Positions 39,434 to 48,585 of a stretch of 64,000 bases of DNA are shown here, in pieces. The stretch covers positions 496,001 to 560,000 of the forward strand of contig NZ_CP019434.1 in assembly GCF_001975725.1 (NCBI RefSeq), read 5' to 3'. Position numbers and translations under genes: made by a program. How positions within the stretch are numbered: the first letter of the stretch is position 1; each line of letters opens with the position of its first letter. A model generated the notes under the pieces. It was not told where the DNA came from. It did no database searches and was given only the letters and a program-made list of their open reading frames with translations. This stretch comes from Acidihalobacter ferrooxydans. GTDB taxonomy: Bacteria > Pseudomonadota > Gammaproteobacteria > DSM-5130 > Acidihalobacteraceae.

Positions 39434-39932
39434 AGCCCGTGGCGGCCCCGCTCGAAACGAATGTGTTCTCCGCACGCATCTTGCGGTCATGCTGTTCTTC
39501 GGCGCGCCGTCCTGCGGCGTCTGCCATGCGCTTGAACCCAAGCTGTCAGGGTCAAATCCGACAGACTTGCCCGAAAAAAGGAGACGACAGAAGTATTGGT
39601 ATGCCAGAGCATGAGTCCATTGTTGGGCAAGGTGTATGCGACCGCATCCTATTAGTGCGCATGAGCGTGTCTGCACCGCCGTTCAGGCGTAATGATTCTG
39701 CTAAATATGCAACTAAATTCATGCTTGTGACGCTGTGAAACCGATTGTGCATGGAGGGTCTTGTTCGTTGGTATACGGTTTGCATTCGAGTGTGTCCGAC
39801 GCCAAATGCTGAGCAATGCATTTCTACGATTGTGGATCTCAATCGATTTGGAAATCGCAAGTGCGATGTTGCTGGGCTGGCACTAGTATTTGTTGAACAT
39901 ATGTTTCCGTTGGGATTACTTGAGGGGGTTTC
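39434..39932 (+). promoter_or_regulatory. Long A+T-richer upstream region of the ABC importer
   Basis: About 500 bases with no credible gene; short open frames here have no recognisable content. The second half (39650-39932) is visibly richer in A and T than the surrounding genes, suggesting promoter DNA or acquired sequence. TGAGGGGG precedes the GTG start of the next gene. A TGGCAC...TTTGTT sequence at 39880-39896 resembles a sigma-54 promoter but the spacing is one base too long. Confidence 0.4.
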
Positions 39933-41636
39933 GTGAAAAACGGCACTGAATCGAACAAACGTTTCTTAACCGGGTTGGTGTGTGGTTCGGCAATGGTTTT
40001 ATCGCTTGCCGCGCCAGTTACATATGCGTCGCAATATTGGACGCCCGCGTTGATGAAGGAACACCAGGGCGGAACGTTGCAACTGGTAGCCCGCTCAGCG
40101 GCGGGAACCATCGATCCGCAGATTAATTACACTTCTGAGTTCTGGCAGGTTTATCAGTTCGTCTATGACGGCCTTGTAGCCTTCCGAAAAGGGCCCGGGA
40201 AAGCCGGTAGCGAACTCGTGCCGGATTTGGCGGTTGCGCTGCCAAAGCCGGAGGACGGTGGTAAGACCTATGTCTTCAAGTTACGAAAGGGCATAAAGTT
40301 TTCCAATGGGCAGCCGGTTACAGTCCAGGATGTCGTGGCTTCATTCCAGCGTATTTTCAAGGTACATAGTCCGACCTCCGGTGCCTTCTACAACGTCATC
40401 GTTGGCGCGGATAAATGCTTGAAAGACGCATCGACCTGTACTCTTGCCGGCGGTGTTGTGGGTAACGCGGCGAAGGGTACTATCACGTTCCATTTGACTC
40501 ATCCGGATTCGGAGTTCTTCGATAAACTGGCCTTGCCGCATGCTGCGGTTCTGCCAGCCAGCACGCCGGATCATGATGTCGGTACGAAGCCGATTCCGGG
40601 TACCGGGCCGTACATGATCGCCAGTTATAACCCGAACAAAGAAATGATAATCGTGCGCAATCCCTACTTCAAACAATGGAGTGTGGAAGCGCAACCGAAC
40701 GGATATGTTAACAAGATGGTCTACCGTTTCGGCCTGACCGACGAGGCTGAGGTCACTGCGGTGGAGAATGGGCAGGCCGATTGGATGTTCGATCAGCCGC
40801 CATCTGATCGCCTTAACGAAATCGGTACGCGTTACGCAAAACAGGTTCACGTGAATCCGATGGAAGCGATCTACTATGTGCCGATGAACACGAACCTGGC
40901 GCCATTTAATAACCTTAAAGCCAGGCAGGCCGTGAGCTATGCCATCGATCGAAAAGCGGTGGTGAACTTGTTCGGGGGGCCGCGTCTGGGCGTGCCATCG
41001 TGCCAGATTCTGCCGCCTGGTTTCCCTGGCTATGAACCTTATTGCCCGTATACCAAGGATCCAGGCACGAAGTGGAGCGCACCGAATATGGCCAAGGCGA
41101 AACAACTGGTGCAGGAGTCCGGTACGGCGGGTGAGAAGGTTACTCTGATCGTCGAGGACAACGCCGTATCGCGAGCCATCGGTACTTACCTGCAGAGCGT
41201 ACTCAATGAAATTGGATACGATGCCAGTCTGAAGGCGATCTCGCCGAATGTTCAGTTCACCTATATTCAAAACACGAAGAATAAGGTGCAGATCAGCCTA
41301 ACGCAGTGGTACCAGGATTATCCGGCGGCGTCGGACTTCCTCAATGTGCTGTTTTCTTGTGAATCTTTCCACCCCGGTTCCGATTCCTCGATCAATATCG
41401 CTGGATTTTGCAATCCGAAAATCGATGCACAGATGAAACACGCCATGACATTGGCACTGACCGATACGGCATCGGCCAACAAGCTATGGGCAAAGGTTGA
41501 CCGGGAAGTAACGGACCAGGCGCCGGCTGCGGTGCTGTTCAATCCGAAGCACATTGATTTCGTCTCCTCACGCGTCGGAAATTATATGTACAGCAGTCAG
41601 CGCCACTGGGTTATTTCGCAAGCCTGGGTGAAGTAA
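39933..41636 (+). CDS. ABC transporter substrate-binding protein, oligopeptide/dipeptide type (SBP_bac_5)
   Basis: A 567-residue periplasmic binding protein. The signal peptide spans about residues 10-33 (RFLTGLVCGSAMVLSLAAPV then TYAS). The mature part has the family's core KTYVFKLRKGIKFSNGQPVTVQDVV, GTGPYMIASYNPNKEMIIVRNPYF, and ARQAVSYAIDRKAVVNLFGG. Cluster-C proteins of this family bind peptides, nickel, glycosides or opines, so the ligand cannot be named. A pair of cysteines (CQILPPGFPGYEPYC) may form a disulphide. Start is GTG at 39933 behind GAGGGGG. It heads a five-gene operon. Confidence 0.93.
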   Translation: MKNGTESNKRFLTGLVCGSAMVLSLAAPVTYASQYWTPALMKEHQGGTLQLVARSAAGTIDPQINYTSEFWQVYQFVYDGLVAFRKGPGKAGSELVPDLAVALPKPEDGGKTYVFKLRKGIKFSNGQPVTVQDVVASFQRIFKVHSPTSGAFYNVIVGADKCLKDASTCTLAGGVVGNAAKGTITFHLTHPDSEFFDKLALPHAAVLPASTPDHDVGTKPIPGTGPYMIASYNPNKEMIIVRNPYFKQWSVEAQPNGYVNKMVYRFGLTDEAEVTAVENGQADWMFDQPPSDRLNEIGTRYAKQVHVNPMEAIYYVPMNTNLAPFNNLKARQAVSYAIDRKAVVNLFGGPRLGVPSCQILPPGFPGYEPYCPYTKDPGTKWSAPNMAKAKQLVQESGTAGEKVTLIVEDNAVSRAIGTYLQSVLNEIGYDASLKAISPNVQFTYIQNTKNKVQISLTQWYQDYPAASDFLNVLFSCESFHPGSDSSINIAGFCNPKIDAQMKHAMTLALTDTASANKLWAKVDREVTDQAPAAVLFNPKHIDFVSSRVGNYMYSSQRHWVISQAWVK

Positions 41637-41642
41637 TCCGCG

Positions 41643-42707
41643 ATGAGCGAGGACATGTCCGGAAACGGGGGTAGCACCGAGTTTGGCGGTGCTGCTCCCG
41701 CAGCTTCCGTGCGTTACGTAAGTCGGGGGCCGTGGGTGACGGCATGGCGCAAACTGCGGCGCGACCGCGCGGCAATGGCGGCGACCGTGCTGCTGGCGAT
41801 CATCGTTGGCCTGTGTCTGTCGGCACCGCTGTATGCCAAGTACATTGCCAAGAGCGATCCCTTTCAGTCGAATCTGAACGGTACTTTCGTACTTGATGGC
41901 AAGACGGTTTCGGTAATGCAGCCTTCGACGACTGGCTTAGGTCTGGGGGTGACGCCGATTGGCCCGACGTGGCGCCTGGGGCCCTATATGCTGGGCGCCG
42001 ACTCTCAGGGGCGTGATGTCGCGGCTAGGTTGTTATACGGCGGTCTCAACTCGCTGCTGATCGGCACCATGTCGACCATTCTATGCCTGTTTCTGGCGAC
42101 GCTATTGGGAACTTTCTCAGGTTTTTTCGGCGGAGTGGTCGACATGGTCGTTTCACGTCTGCTTGACGTGTTGTGGGCGTTCCCGATTTTCTTTTTGGCG
42201 ATTTCCCTATCCATCGTTTTGATCAACAAGAGCATCACTCTCGGTCCGATTACGATCAATTCCGGCAGTTTATGGCTCCCGATCTTTATCGTTGGCATCG
42301 TTTATGTGCCCTATGTCGCGCGACCGATCCGTGGGCAGGTGTTATCGCTTAAACAGAGCGAGTTTGTCTTGGCCGCGGTTGGTTTAGGGGTTCCCGCGCA
42401 TCGTATTTTATTACGCGACATTTTGCCTAACGTGAGCACGACGATCATCGTTTTCGTACCTTTGATGATGGCGCTATGTATCCTGACCGAGTCGGCGTTG
42501 TCCTATCTTTCTATCGGCGTACAACCGCCGGCGGCGAGTTGGGGCACCATCATCCAGGACGGGCAGGGCTTGTTGTATACGCGCCCATTGGTGGCCGTGG
42601 CGCCAGGAGTGGCCATCGCTTTGACGGTGCTGGCGCTCAATGTGCTCGGCGACGGTGTGCGCGACGCGCTCGACCCACGATCAAAAGTTCGTATTCGAGC
42701 GAGTTGA
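41643..42707 (+). CDS. ABC transporter permease, DppC/OppC type
   Basis: A 354-residue inner-membrane permease with an N-terminal helix (AAMAATVLLAIIVGLCLSAP), a large periplasmic insertion (residues about 65-110), and five further helices. The EAA coupling motif is EFVLAAVGLGVPAHRILLRD. It begins six bases after the binding-protein stop. The DppC-type gene precedes the DppB-type gene, the reverse of the common dppBC order. Confidence 0.93.
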   Translation: MSEDMSGNGGSTEFGGAAPAASVRYVSRGPWVTAWRKLRRDRAAMAATVLLAIIVGLCLSAPLYAKYIAKSDPFQSNLNGTFVLDGKTVSVMQPSTTGLGLGVTPIGPTWRLGPYMLGADSQGRDVAARLLYGGLNSLLIGTMSTILCLFLATLLGTFSGFFGGVVDMVVSRLLDVLWAFPIFFLAISLSIVLINKSITLGPITINSGSLWLPIFIVGIVYVPYVARPIRGQVLSLKQSEFVLAAVGLGVPAHRILLRDILPNVSTTIIVFVPLMMALCILTESALSYLSIGVQPPAASWGTIIQDGQGLLYTRPLVAVAPGVAIALTVLALNVLGDGVRDALDPRSKVRIRAS

Positions 42708-42708
42708 T

Positions 42709-43683
42709 ATGGTTAGTCTCGTGCTCCGTCGCTTGGCTCATATGGCGTTCGTCATGTTTGGTATTAGCGTCATCGTATTCCTCATTTTTTTCGCGACACC
42801 GGGTTCCGATCCGGCTGCGCGGATTGCGGGGCGCAATGCCTCCCCCGCCACGCTGGCAGCGGTCAGGGCCAGTTTTGGTTTAGATAAACCGCTGCCGGTG
42901 CAGTATGCGATTTTAATGAAGAAGTTGTTCATCACCCGCGACCTGACCTCATTCGTCAATCGTGGGCAGGAGGTAATTCCAGAGGTCATGCAGGCGGCAC
43001 CGGTAACGCTTTCATTGGTGACCGGTGCGGCGATCATCTGGTTGGCGTTCGGTGTGCTGATTGGCGTTCTGTCGGCGGCCGTTCGTGGCAGTATCGTCGA
43101 TCGGGTGTTGATGGCCCTAGGACTCATCGGTATTTCAATGCCGGTATATTGGCTCGGCGAGATTATGAATTTGCTCACGCAGAGCCGTTTGCATGACACC
43201 GTGATGTTTTCTTGGGTTCCGGCGCTCGGCTATCACTCCTTCAGCCGGGATCCGTTGACCTGGTTTCAGGGGCTGGTTATTCCATGGTGCACTCTGGCGG
43301 TGATGTACATCGGTCTATATGGGCGAGTGTTGCGCGCGAATTTGGTAGAGACGATGCAAGAGGATTACATCCGCACCGCGCGCGCCAAAGGGCTGAGCGA
43401 AACGCGCGTCCTGTTACGGCACGCTTTACGCACATCGCTGATTACGCTGGTTACTTTGTTCGGGCTTGATTTCGGCGCATTGGTCGGTGGCGCAGCCGTA
43501 TTGACCGAGGTCGTGTTCGATCTGCCCGGATTGGGCAAACTGACTTATGACGCGCTGCAGAACCTGGATCTGCCAGTCATCATGGCAACGGTGTTGTATG
43601 GCTCGTTCTTTGTGGTGGCGGCCAATGCTGTCGTTGACCTGCTCTACGCGCTGCTTGACCCGAGGGTGCGAAGTGACGACTGA
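42709..43683 (+). CDS. ABC transporter permease, DppB/OppB type
   Basis: A 324-residue permease with the DppB-type start (RRLAHMAFVMFGISVIVFLI) and the substrate-channel region ATPGSDPAA. The EAA coupling motif is DYIRTARAKGLSETRVLLRH, and the C-terminal DPRVRSDD is typical of DppB. The ATG at 42709 immediately follows the upstream stop. The end overlaps the GTG start of the first ATPase gene by 11 bases. Confidence 0.93.
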   Translation: MVSLVLRRLAHMAFVMFGISVIVFLIFFATPGSDPAARIAGRNASPATLAAVRASFGLDKPLPVQYAILMKKLFITRDLTSFVNRGQEVIPEVMQAAPVTLSLVTGAAIIWLAFGVLIGVLSAAVRGSIVDRVLMALGLIGISMPVYWLGEIMNLLTQSRLHDTVMFSWVPALGYHSFSRDPLTWFQGLVIPWCTLAVMYIGLYGRVLRANLVETMQEDYIRTARAKGLSETRVLLRHALRTSLITLVTLFGLDFGALVGGAAVLTEVVFDLPGLGKLTYDALQNLDLPVIMATVLYGSFFVVAANAVVDLLYALLDPRVRSDD

Positions 43684-44695
43684 TTCGGCCGAAGTGTTGT
43701 TGAGCGTACGCGATCTGTGCGTTTCTTTTTATACCGAGGATGGATTGGTTCGAGCAGTGGACCGGGTGTCCTTCGAAGTCCACAGCGATGAAATTCTCGG
43801 CGTCGTTGGTGAATCGGGTTCCGGAAAATCGTTATCCGTGATGAGTATCGTGGGACTCATCAGCGATCCGAACGTGGTCATCGAAGGATCAGTGAATTAC
43901 AAGGGACGGGAGTTGATCGGCATGTCGCAAGCCGATCTGCGCCCGCTGCGCGGGCGCGAAATCGCAGTCATTTTCCAGGATCCGATGACGGCGCTGACTC
44001 CCGTATACACCGTCGGTTGGCAGATCGCCGAGCAGATCCGTGCCCATGAAAGAATATCGCGTCGTGGCGCACGCAAGCGTGCGGCGGAAATGCTCGACGC
44101 AGTCGGTATTCCCCAGCCCGACGTGATGGTGGATCGCTACCCACACCAGCTCTCCGGCGGTATGCGCCAGCGTGCGATGATCGCCATGGCATTATCTTGT
44201 CAACCCTCGCTCTTGATCGCTGATGAACCGACTACTGCGTTAGACGTTACAGTTCAAGCACAAATTCTGGAGCTTGTACATAGACTCAAGAGCGAGTTCG
44301 GTTCGTCCGTGATCTTGATTACTCACGACATGGGCGTGGTTGCCGAGACGGCCGATCGCGTGTTGGTGATGTATGCCGGCCGTGTTGCGGAATATGGCAC
44401 TACGCGTGAATTATTCACCGCGCCGCGTCATCCCTACACCTGGGGACTGTACGACTCGATTCCTCCGCTCGAAGGGGCTCGTCCCAACCGTTTGGCGTCG
44501 ATTCCCGGAAGTCCGCCGGCATTGACCAACCGGCCTGAGGGTTGCGCTTTTGCGCCGCGTTGCACCTATCGTTTCGAGGCTTGCGAACGTCTGCCGACAC
44601 TTACTGGCAACGCCGCACATGTGGCGGCGTGTTTTCTGCCGCCTGGGCGGCGGCGCGCGGGTGCCACTCAACCCGACCGGAAAGCTTCTGTATGA
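43673..44695 (+). CDS. ABC transporter ATP-binding protein, DppD/OppD type
   Basis: A 340-residue ATPase. Walker A is GESGSGKSLS, the signature is QLSGGMRQRAMIAMAL, Walker B is LLIADEPTTALDVT, followed by the switch His in ILITHDMGVV. The C-terminal oligopeptide extension carries the cysteine pattern CAFAPRCTYRFEAC, which in relatives holds an iron-sulphur cluster. Start is GTG at 43673 inside the permease gene; the stop overlaps the next ATPase start. Confidence 0.94.
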   Translation: MTTDSAEVLLSVRDLCVSFYTEDGLVRAVDRVSFEVHSDEILGVVGESGSGKSLSVMSIVGLISDPNVVIEGSVNYKGRELIGMSQADLRPLRGREIAVIFQDPMTALTPVYTVGWQIAEQIRAHERISRRGARKRAAEMLDAVGIPQPDVMVDRYPHQLSGGMRQRAMIAMALSCQPSLLIADEPTTALDVTVQAQILELVHRLKSEFGSSVILITHDMGVVAETADRVLVMYAGRVAEYGTTRELFTAPRHPYTWGLYDSIPPLEGARPNRLASIPGSPPALTNRPEGCAFAPRCTYRFEACERLPTLTGNAAHVAACFLPPGRRRAGATQPDRKASV

Positions 44696-45687
44696 GCGCT
44701 GCGATGAACGAAACGCCGCTGCTTGAGGCGCGTGGCCTGAGCAAACACTTCAGCGTGGGGCGCGGCAATCTGTTTGGAAAACCCCAACGTCGGGTGACCG
44801 CAGTCGATAGCGTTTGGCTGCATGTCTATCCGGGCGAAACGTTGGGGCTGGTTGGGGAGTCGGGTTGCGGCAAATCCACTCTGGGTAGATGTCTGGTGCG
44901 GCTCTATCAGCCCAGCGAAGGTGAACTGTGGTTCGAAGGCAAAGAAATTTCCGGTTCAAGCATGCGCGCGTTGAAACCCCTGCGACCGCGCTTGCAGATG
45001 GTGTTTCAGGACCCGTCCGCCTCTCTCAACCCGCGCCGCCGCATCGGCGATCTGGTGGCAGAGCCTTTGCGTGTGCATACGACGCAGAGCCGTGCCGAGA
45101 TTGTGGAGCGAGTCAGGGAGTTACTGCACATTGTCGGCCTGCAGCCGGATCACTACTACCGTTTCCCGCACGAATTTTCAGGGGGCCAACGTCAGCGCAT
45201 TGGTATCGCGCGTGCTCTGGCACTGAACCCTCGCCTGGTGGTCGCTGACGAGCCGGTGTCGGCCCTCGATGTTTCGATCCAGGCCCAGATCGTCAACCTG
45301 TTTGCGGATCTGCAGGAAGAATTAGGTCTGACTTATGTTTTTATCGCCCACGATCTCAGTGTTGTGCGGCAGGTGTCGACGCGAACTGCCGTGATGTATC
45401 TTGGTTCCATCGCTGAGATTGGGCCGACCGATGAACTATATGCAAAACCCGCACATCCATATACCCAGGCATTGATCTCGGCTGTACCTGTACCGGAACT
45501 CGATAGCGCACGGCGCGCGCAACGTATTCTGCTCAAGGGCGATCTTCCCAGTCCGATGAACCCGCCCTCCGGCTGCCTATTCCAGACGCGGTGCCCTCAG
45601 GTGCAAGCGCGTTGCCGTGAGGAGCGCCCTAAGTTGCAGGCACTGGGTGGTGACCGCTCGGTGGCATGTCATTTCCCTCTCGCGTAG
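44692..45687 (+). CDS. ABC transporter ATP-binding protein, DppF/OppF type
   Basis: A 331-residue ATPase. Walker A is GESGCGKSTLGRCL, the signature is EFSGGQRQRIGIARAL, Walker B is LVVADEPVSALDVS, with switch His in FIAHDLSVV. The C-terminal extension has CLFQTRCPQVQARC. With the four preceding genes it forms a complete importer of the nickel/peptide (cluster C) class. ATG at 44692 overlaps the previous stop. Confidence 0.94.
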   Translation: MSAAMNETPLLEARGLSKHFSVGRGNLFGKPQRRVTAVDSVWLHVYPGETLGLVGESGCGKSTLGRCLVRLYQPSEGELWFEGKEISGSSMRALKPLRPRLQMVFQDPSASLNPRRRIGDLVAEPLRVHTTQSRAEIVERVRELLHIVGLQPDHYYRFPHEFSGGQRQRIGIARALALNPRLVVADEPVSALDVSIQAQIVNLFADLQEELGLTYVFIAHDLSVVRQVSTRTAVMYLGSIAEIGPTDELYAKPAHPYTQALISAVPVPELDSARRAQRILLKGDLPSPMNPPSGCLFQTRCPQVQARCREERPKLQALGGDRSVACHFPLA

Positions 45688-45721
45688 TGCTTGACGTAGG
45701 TGCGTCCTGCCTTAGCTGGTA

Positions 45722-46600
45722 CTACTCGGGAATGAACGAAAGCGTCGTCTGATCGAGTTTGGCCTTGGAGCCGTAGACCCACGGCTGGTTGCGTGCGCCG
45801 TGGCCGAACTGCAAGCCGTGTACGACCGGGATGTCTAGGGGGGCGAGCAGATCCGATAGAATGTTTTGCAGCGTGTAGTTCGCCTCGTCCGGAACCGGGC
45901 AACGAGTGAACTCGCCGAAGCCGACGGCACGGACGTTTTCGAATGCGCCGGATAGAATCAGTTGGGTGATGCTGCGGTCGATGCGGTACGCGGGCTCGTC
46001 GATATCTTCCAGCAGCAGGATGGCGTCTTTGGGGCGAATTCCCCACGGTGTTCCGAGCAAGCTGGCCAGGACGGTAAGGTTTCCGCCAACGACCGTGCCG
46101 TAGATCGGTGCGGATGGCGCGCGGTCAACCGATGTGCCTTGTAGAGCGTCCGCATGGCGGCCGGCAAGTTGGCCACGAATCCAATCCCGCGTTTGCTCAT
46201 CGACATCGGTCGCGAGCTTTTCGACCATTGGCCCATGTATCAGTTTAGAGTTGTTCGGACTCTGATGCAGAGCCGCCAGTAAGGCCGTGGCATCGGAATA
46301 TCCGATGACGAGTTTGTCTAAAAAACGCTCGAACGGTAGATGTGGGAGGCCATGGGCTTGCCCGTAGCCACCGCGTGCCATCCATACGACGTCGACTTCA
46401 GGCGCCGTCATCGCCCATATCAGGTCTTCTACGCGTTCGGCGGGTGTGCCCGCGTTGTAATGATTGCGTGCGAAGACATGACGTCCGAATACAATTTGAT
46501 GGTTCCAGCTTTTCACCAGTTCGGCACCGGCGTGCAAGGACTCGGTATCCGGAATTCCGGAAGGGGCGACGATGGCAATCGTCAAAGTTCTTTCATCCAT
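45722..46600 (-). CDS. S66-family peptidase (LD-carboxypeptidase / MccF-like)
   Basis: A 292-residue serine peptidase. The family triad is visible: Ser in IGYSDATALLAAL, Glu in ILLLEDIDEPAYR, and His in GLQFGHGARNQPW, with ARGGYGQAHGL before them. LdcA removes the terminal D-alanine from murein tetrapeptides; the MccF branch cleaves microcin-C-type peptide-nucleotides. It is convergent with the peptide-type importer, 34 bases away, which suggests that it processes an imported peptide. I chose the ATG at 46600; a GTG lies two codons upstream. Confidence 0.9.
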   Translation of the reverse strand: MDERTLTIAIVAPSGIPDTESLHAGAELVKSWNHQIVFGRHVFARNHYNAGTPAERVEDLIWAMTAPEVDVVWMARGGYGQAHGLPHLPFERFLDKLVIGYSDATALLAALHQSPNNSKLIHGPMVEKLATDVDEQTRDWIRGQLAGRHADALQGTSVDRAPSAPIYGTVVGGNLTVLASLLGTPWGIRPKDAILLLEDIDEPAYRIDRSITQLILSGAFENVRAVGFGEFTRCPVPDEANYTLQNILSDLLAPLDIPVVHGLQFGHGARNQPWVYGSKAKLDQTTLSFIPE

Positions 46601-46672
46601 GATCACTACTGTCCGGACATTTTCAAAGCGTGAACCGCTCAGCTGCTGATTAGGCCAAGGCTAAAGAGATTC

Positions 46673-47077
46673 ATGGATGTCGCCGGCTTGAATATGCGCG
46701 AAGCTTTCGACTTTGACCAGAGAATTTGCGATGCATTCTGGGAAACTGGTGTCCGCCCAATTGATGGGGCACAGGCCGTTGCACACCTGTCGGCGCTGCG
46801 TGGCTCGGTATTCTGCGCTCAAGTACTCGCATCTAGTTCAATTCCTGTGTATGGCTTTCGCCCAGCCCCATTCAGGGAATGCTGGCGCGACATCAATCCC
46901 ATCGAGCAGGTCTGGAACCATGCCAAGCAGCACCAGGTCGCAAAGCAGGTTATCGTTGGACCTGATCACCTCAAGCGCCTTGTCCTGTCGGCACTCCATT
47001 GCATTCAAAAGTCCACCGCAATCATCAAGGGCTTCTTCCGACATCCTGACTACGCCTATGCCATGCCATCAACATAA
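46673..47077 (+). pseudogene. Remnant of an IS630-family transposase
   Basis: Only the last 60 or so residues are recognisable: WRDINPIEQVWNHAKQHQ carries the D-x-N-P-x-E catalytic Glu region of IS630 DDE transposases, and the tail continues to HPDYAYAMPST. The upstream part of this frame does not look like a transposase, and the two other catalytic aspartates are missing, so the gene is truncated and dead. Real remnant probably about 46850-47077. It lies directly upstream of the orphan trpB-like gene and marks the area as an insertion hot spot. Confidence 0.7.
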
Positions 47078-47102
47078 CGCAGACTATTCTGCACTCCTTA
47101 GT

Positions 47103-47127
47103 AACATAGAATTTAGTATTGTGTCCT
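47103..47127 (+). repeat. 25-bp direct repeat, upstream copy
   Basis: AACATAGAATTTAGTATTGTGTCCT (given in pieces: AACATAGAATT, TAGTATTGTGTCCT) recurs with four mismatches at 48466-48490. The pair brackets the trpB-like gene. Confidence 0.6.
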
Positions 47128-47151
47128 TAATTGACCTCATAGGAGAAATTG

Positions 47152-48387
47152 ATGAAACACCAGTATCTCAAAAGCCAGCCCAATGAAGAGGGGTATTTTG
47201 GGGAATATGGCGGAGCCTTTTTGCCGCCGCAGCTTGTCGAGGAGTTTAAGCGCATCACAGAAGCCTACATGAAGCTGCGAAAGTCCCACGATTTTCTCAA
47301 CGAACTGCGCCGCATCCGCAAGCATTACCAGGGGCGTCCCACCCCGGTCTATCACGCCAAGCGCCTCAGTGATGCCGTGGGCGGTGCGCAGCTTTACTTC
47401 AAACGCGAAGATCTCAACCATACCGGCGCCCATAAGCTCAACCACTGTATGGCCGAGGCCCTGCTAGCCAAATATATGGGCAAGACTAAGCTCATCGCCG
47501 AGACTGGCGCTGGGCAGCATGGCGTGGCCCTGGCGACGGCGGCAGCCTATTTCGGTCTGGAGTGCGAAATTCACATGGGAGAGGTGGATATTGCAAAGGA
47601 GCACCCCAACGTGGTGCGAATGAAGATTCTGGGGGCTGAGGTGGTACCTGCCAGCCACGGACTACGCACCCTCAAGGAGGCGGTAGACTCCGCCTTCGAA
47701 TCCTACGTCAATCAGCTGGATACCGCCCTCTACGCCATCGGTTCTGTGGTGGAACCCCACCCTTTTCCCCTGATGGTGCGGGATTTTCAGAGCGTGGTAG
47801 GGATTGAAGCGAGGGATCAGTATCAGGAGATGACCGACGGAGAGTTGCCTGATTATGTCGTGGCATGTGTAGGAGGAGGCTCCAACTCCATGGGGCTTTT
47901 CAGTGGTTTTATCGATGATCCGATAGATCTCTATGCCGTGGAGCCTCTAGGCAAGAGCACTCGCTTGGGAGATCATGCCGCCACGCTGGGATATGGCAAA
48001 ACCGGAGTGCTGCACGGCTTCAAATCGCTTCTGCTTCAAGATGAAAAAGGGGAACCAGCTCCTGTCCACTCCGTCGCTAGCGGACTTGACTATCCAGGCG
48101 TGGGGCCGGAGCAGGCCTATCTCCACGGTATCGGCCGGATCCATGTGGCCGGAGCCACCGACGAGGAGACCATCGACGCTTTTTACGCCATCAGCCAGTA
48201 CGAGGGGATTATCCCCGCCCTTGAGAGTGCTCATGCAATTGCCTACGCCATGAAGCTGGCCCGCAAGCACCCTAATGACGCCATTCTGGTCAACCTTTCG
48301 GGCCGGGGGGACAAGGATATCGATTATGTAGTGGAGAGCTTCGGTGTGAGAGAGTGGACACCTGAGAAACTGGAGATGGGTGACTAG
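47152..48387 (+). CDS. trpB: Tryptophan synthase beta chain-like protein (orphan)
   Basis: A 411-residue TrpB. The start is [20 protein letters not shown], and the PLP lysine lies in [20 protein letters not shown]. The protein continues [20 protein letters not shown], the substrate-gating AVEPLGKS segment, the phosphate-binding GGGSNSMG loop, and the C-terminal [12 protein letters not shown] with the pyridine-nitrogen Ser. It uses indole plus serine. There is no trpA next to it. Codon choice (more A/T at third positions, for example AAA, GAA, AGA and TAT) differs from its neighbours, and an IS630 remnant and repeats flank it, so it looks horizontally acquired. ATG at 47152 follows AGGAGA. The TAG stop lies at the edge of a repeat end. 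Confidence 0.92.
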   Translation: MKHQYLKSQPNEEGYFGEYGGAFLPPQLVEEFKRITEAYMKLRKSHDFLNELRRIRKHYQGRPTPVYHAKRLSDAVGGAQLYFKREDLNHTGAHKLNHCMAEALLAKYMGKTKLIAETGAGQHGVALATAAAYFGLECEIHMGEVDIAKEHPNVVRMKILGAEVVPASHGLRTLKEAVDSAFESYVNQLDTALYAIGSVVEPHPFPLMVRDFQSVVGIEARDQYQEMTDGELPDYVVACVGGGSNSMGLFSGFIDDPIDLYAVEPLGKSTRLGDHAATLGYGKTGVLHGFKSLLLQDEKGEPAPVHSVASGLDYPGVGPEQAYLHGIGRIHVAGATDEETIDAFYAISQYEGIIPALESAHAIAYAMKLARKHPNDAILVNLSGRGDKDIDYVVESFGVREWTPEKLEMGD

Positions 48388-48405
48388 CCCGAATATTTCA
48401 CGAGA
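48386..48405. repeat. Solo end of a family-A-like repeat
   Basis: AGCCCGAATATTTCACGAGA matches the family-A end for 12-13 bases and resembles the short match at 3899-3917 in its CACGAG continuation. No inverted partner was found downstream, so this is an isolated or degraded end. It overlaps the trpB-like stop codon. Confidence 0.5.
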
Positions 48406-48465
48406 AAGGTATCGGTACGGAGTGAATTTCCTTTGAATTAATTGGGATTCTGATGCGCTCTACTC

Positions 48466-48490
48466 AACATAGAATTCAGTCCTGTGTACT
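48466..48490 (+). repeat. 25-bp direct repeat, downstream copy
   Basis: AACATAGAATTCAGTCCTGTGTACT (in pieces: AACATAGAATT, CAGTCCTGTGTACT), matching 47103-47127 at 21 of 25 positions in the same orientation. Confidence 0.6.
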
Positions 48491-48585
48491 CTTATTGCCA
48501 TTGGCAACCGAAGCCTTTCATCTGGCCGGCAAGTGCTAAAGACATTTTCCAGAAAGTTCAAAGCAGAATGACGCACTACGCCAGG

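Noticed and set aside
39880-39896. Possible sigma-54 promoter (TGGCAC...TTTGTT) before the ABC importer
   Set aside because: The -12 GC element is missing and the spacing is off by one base.
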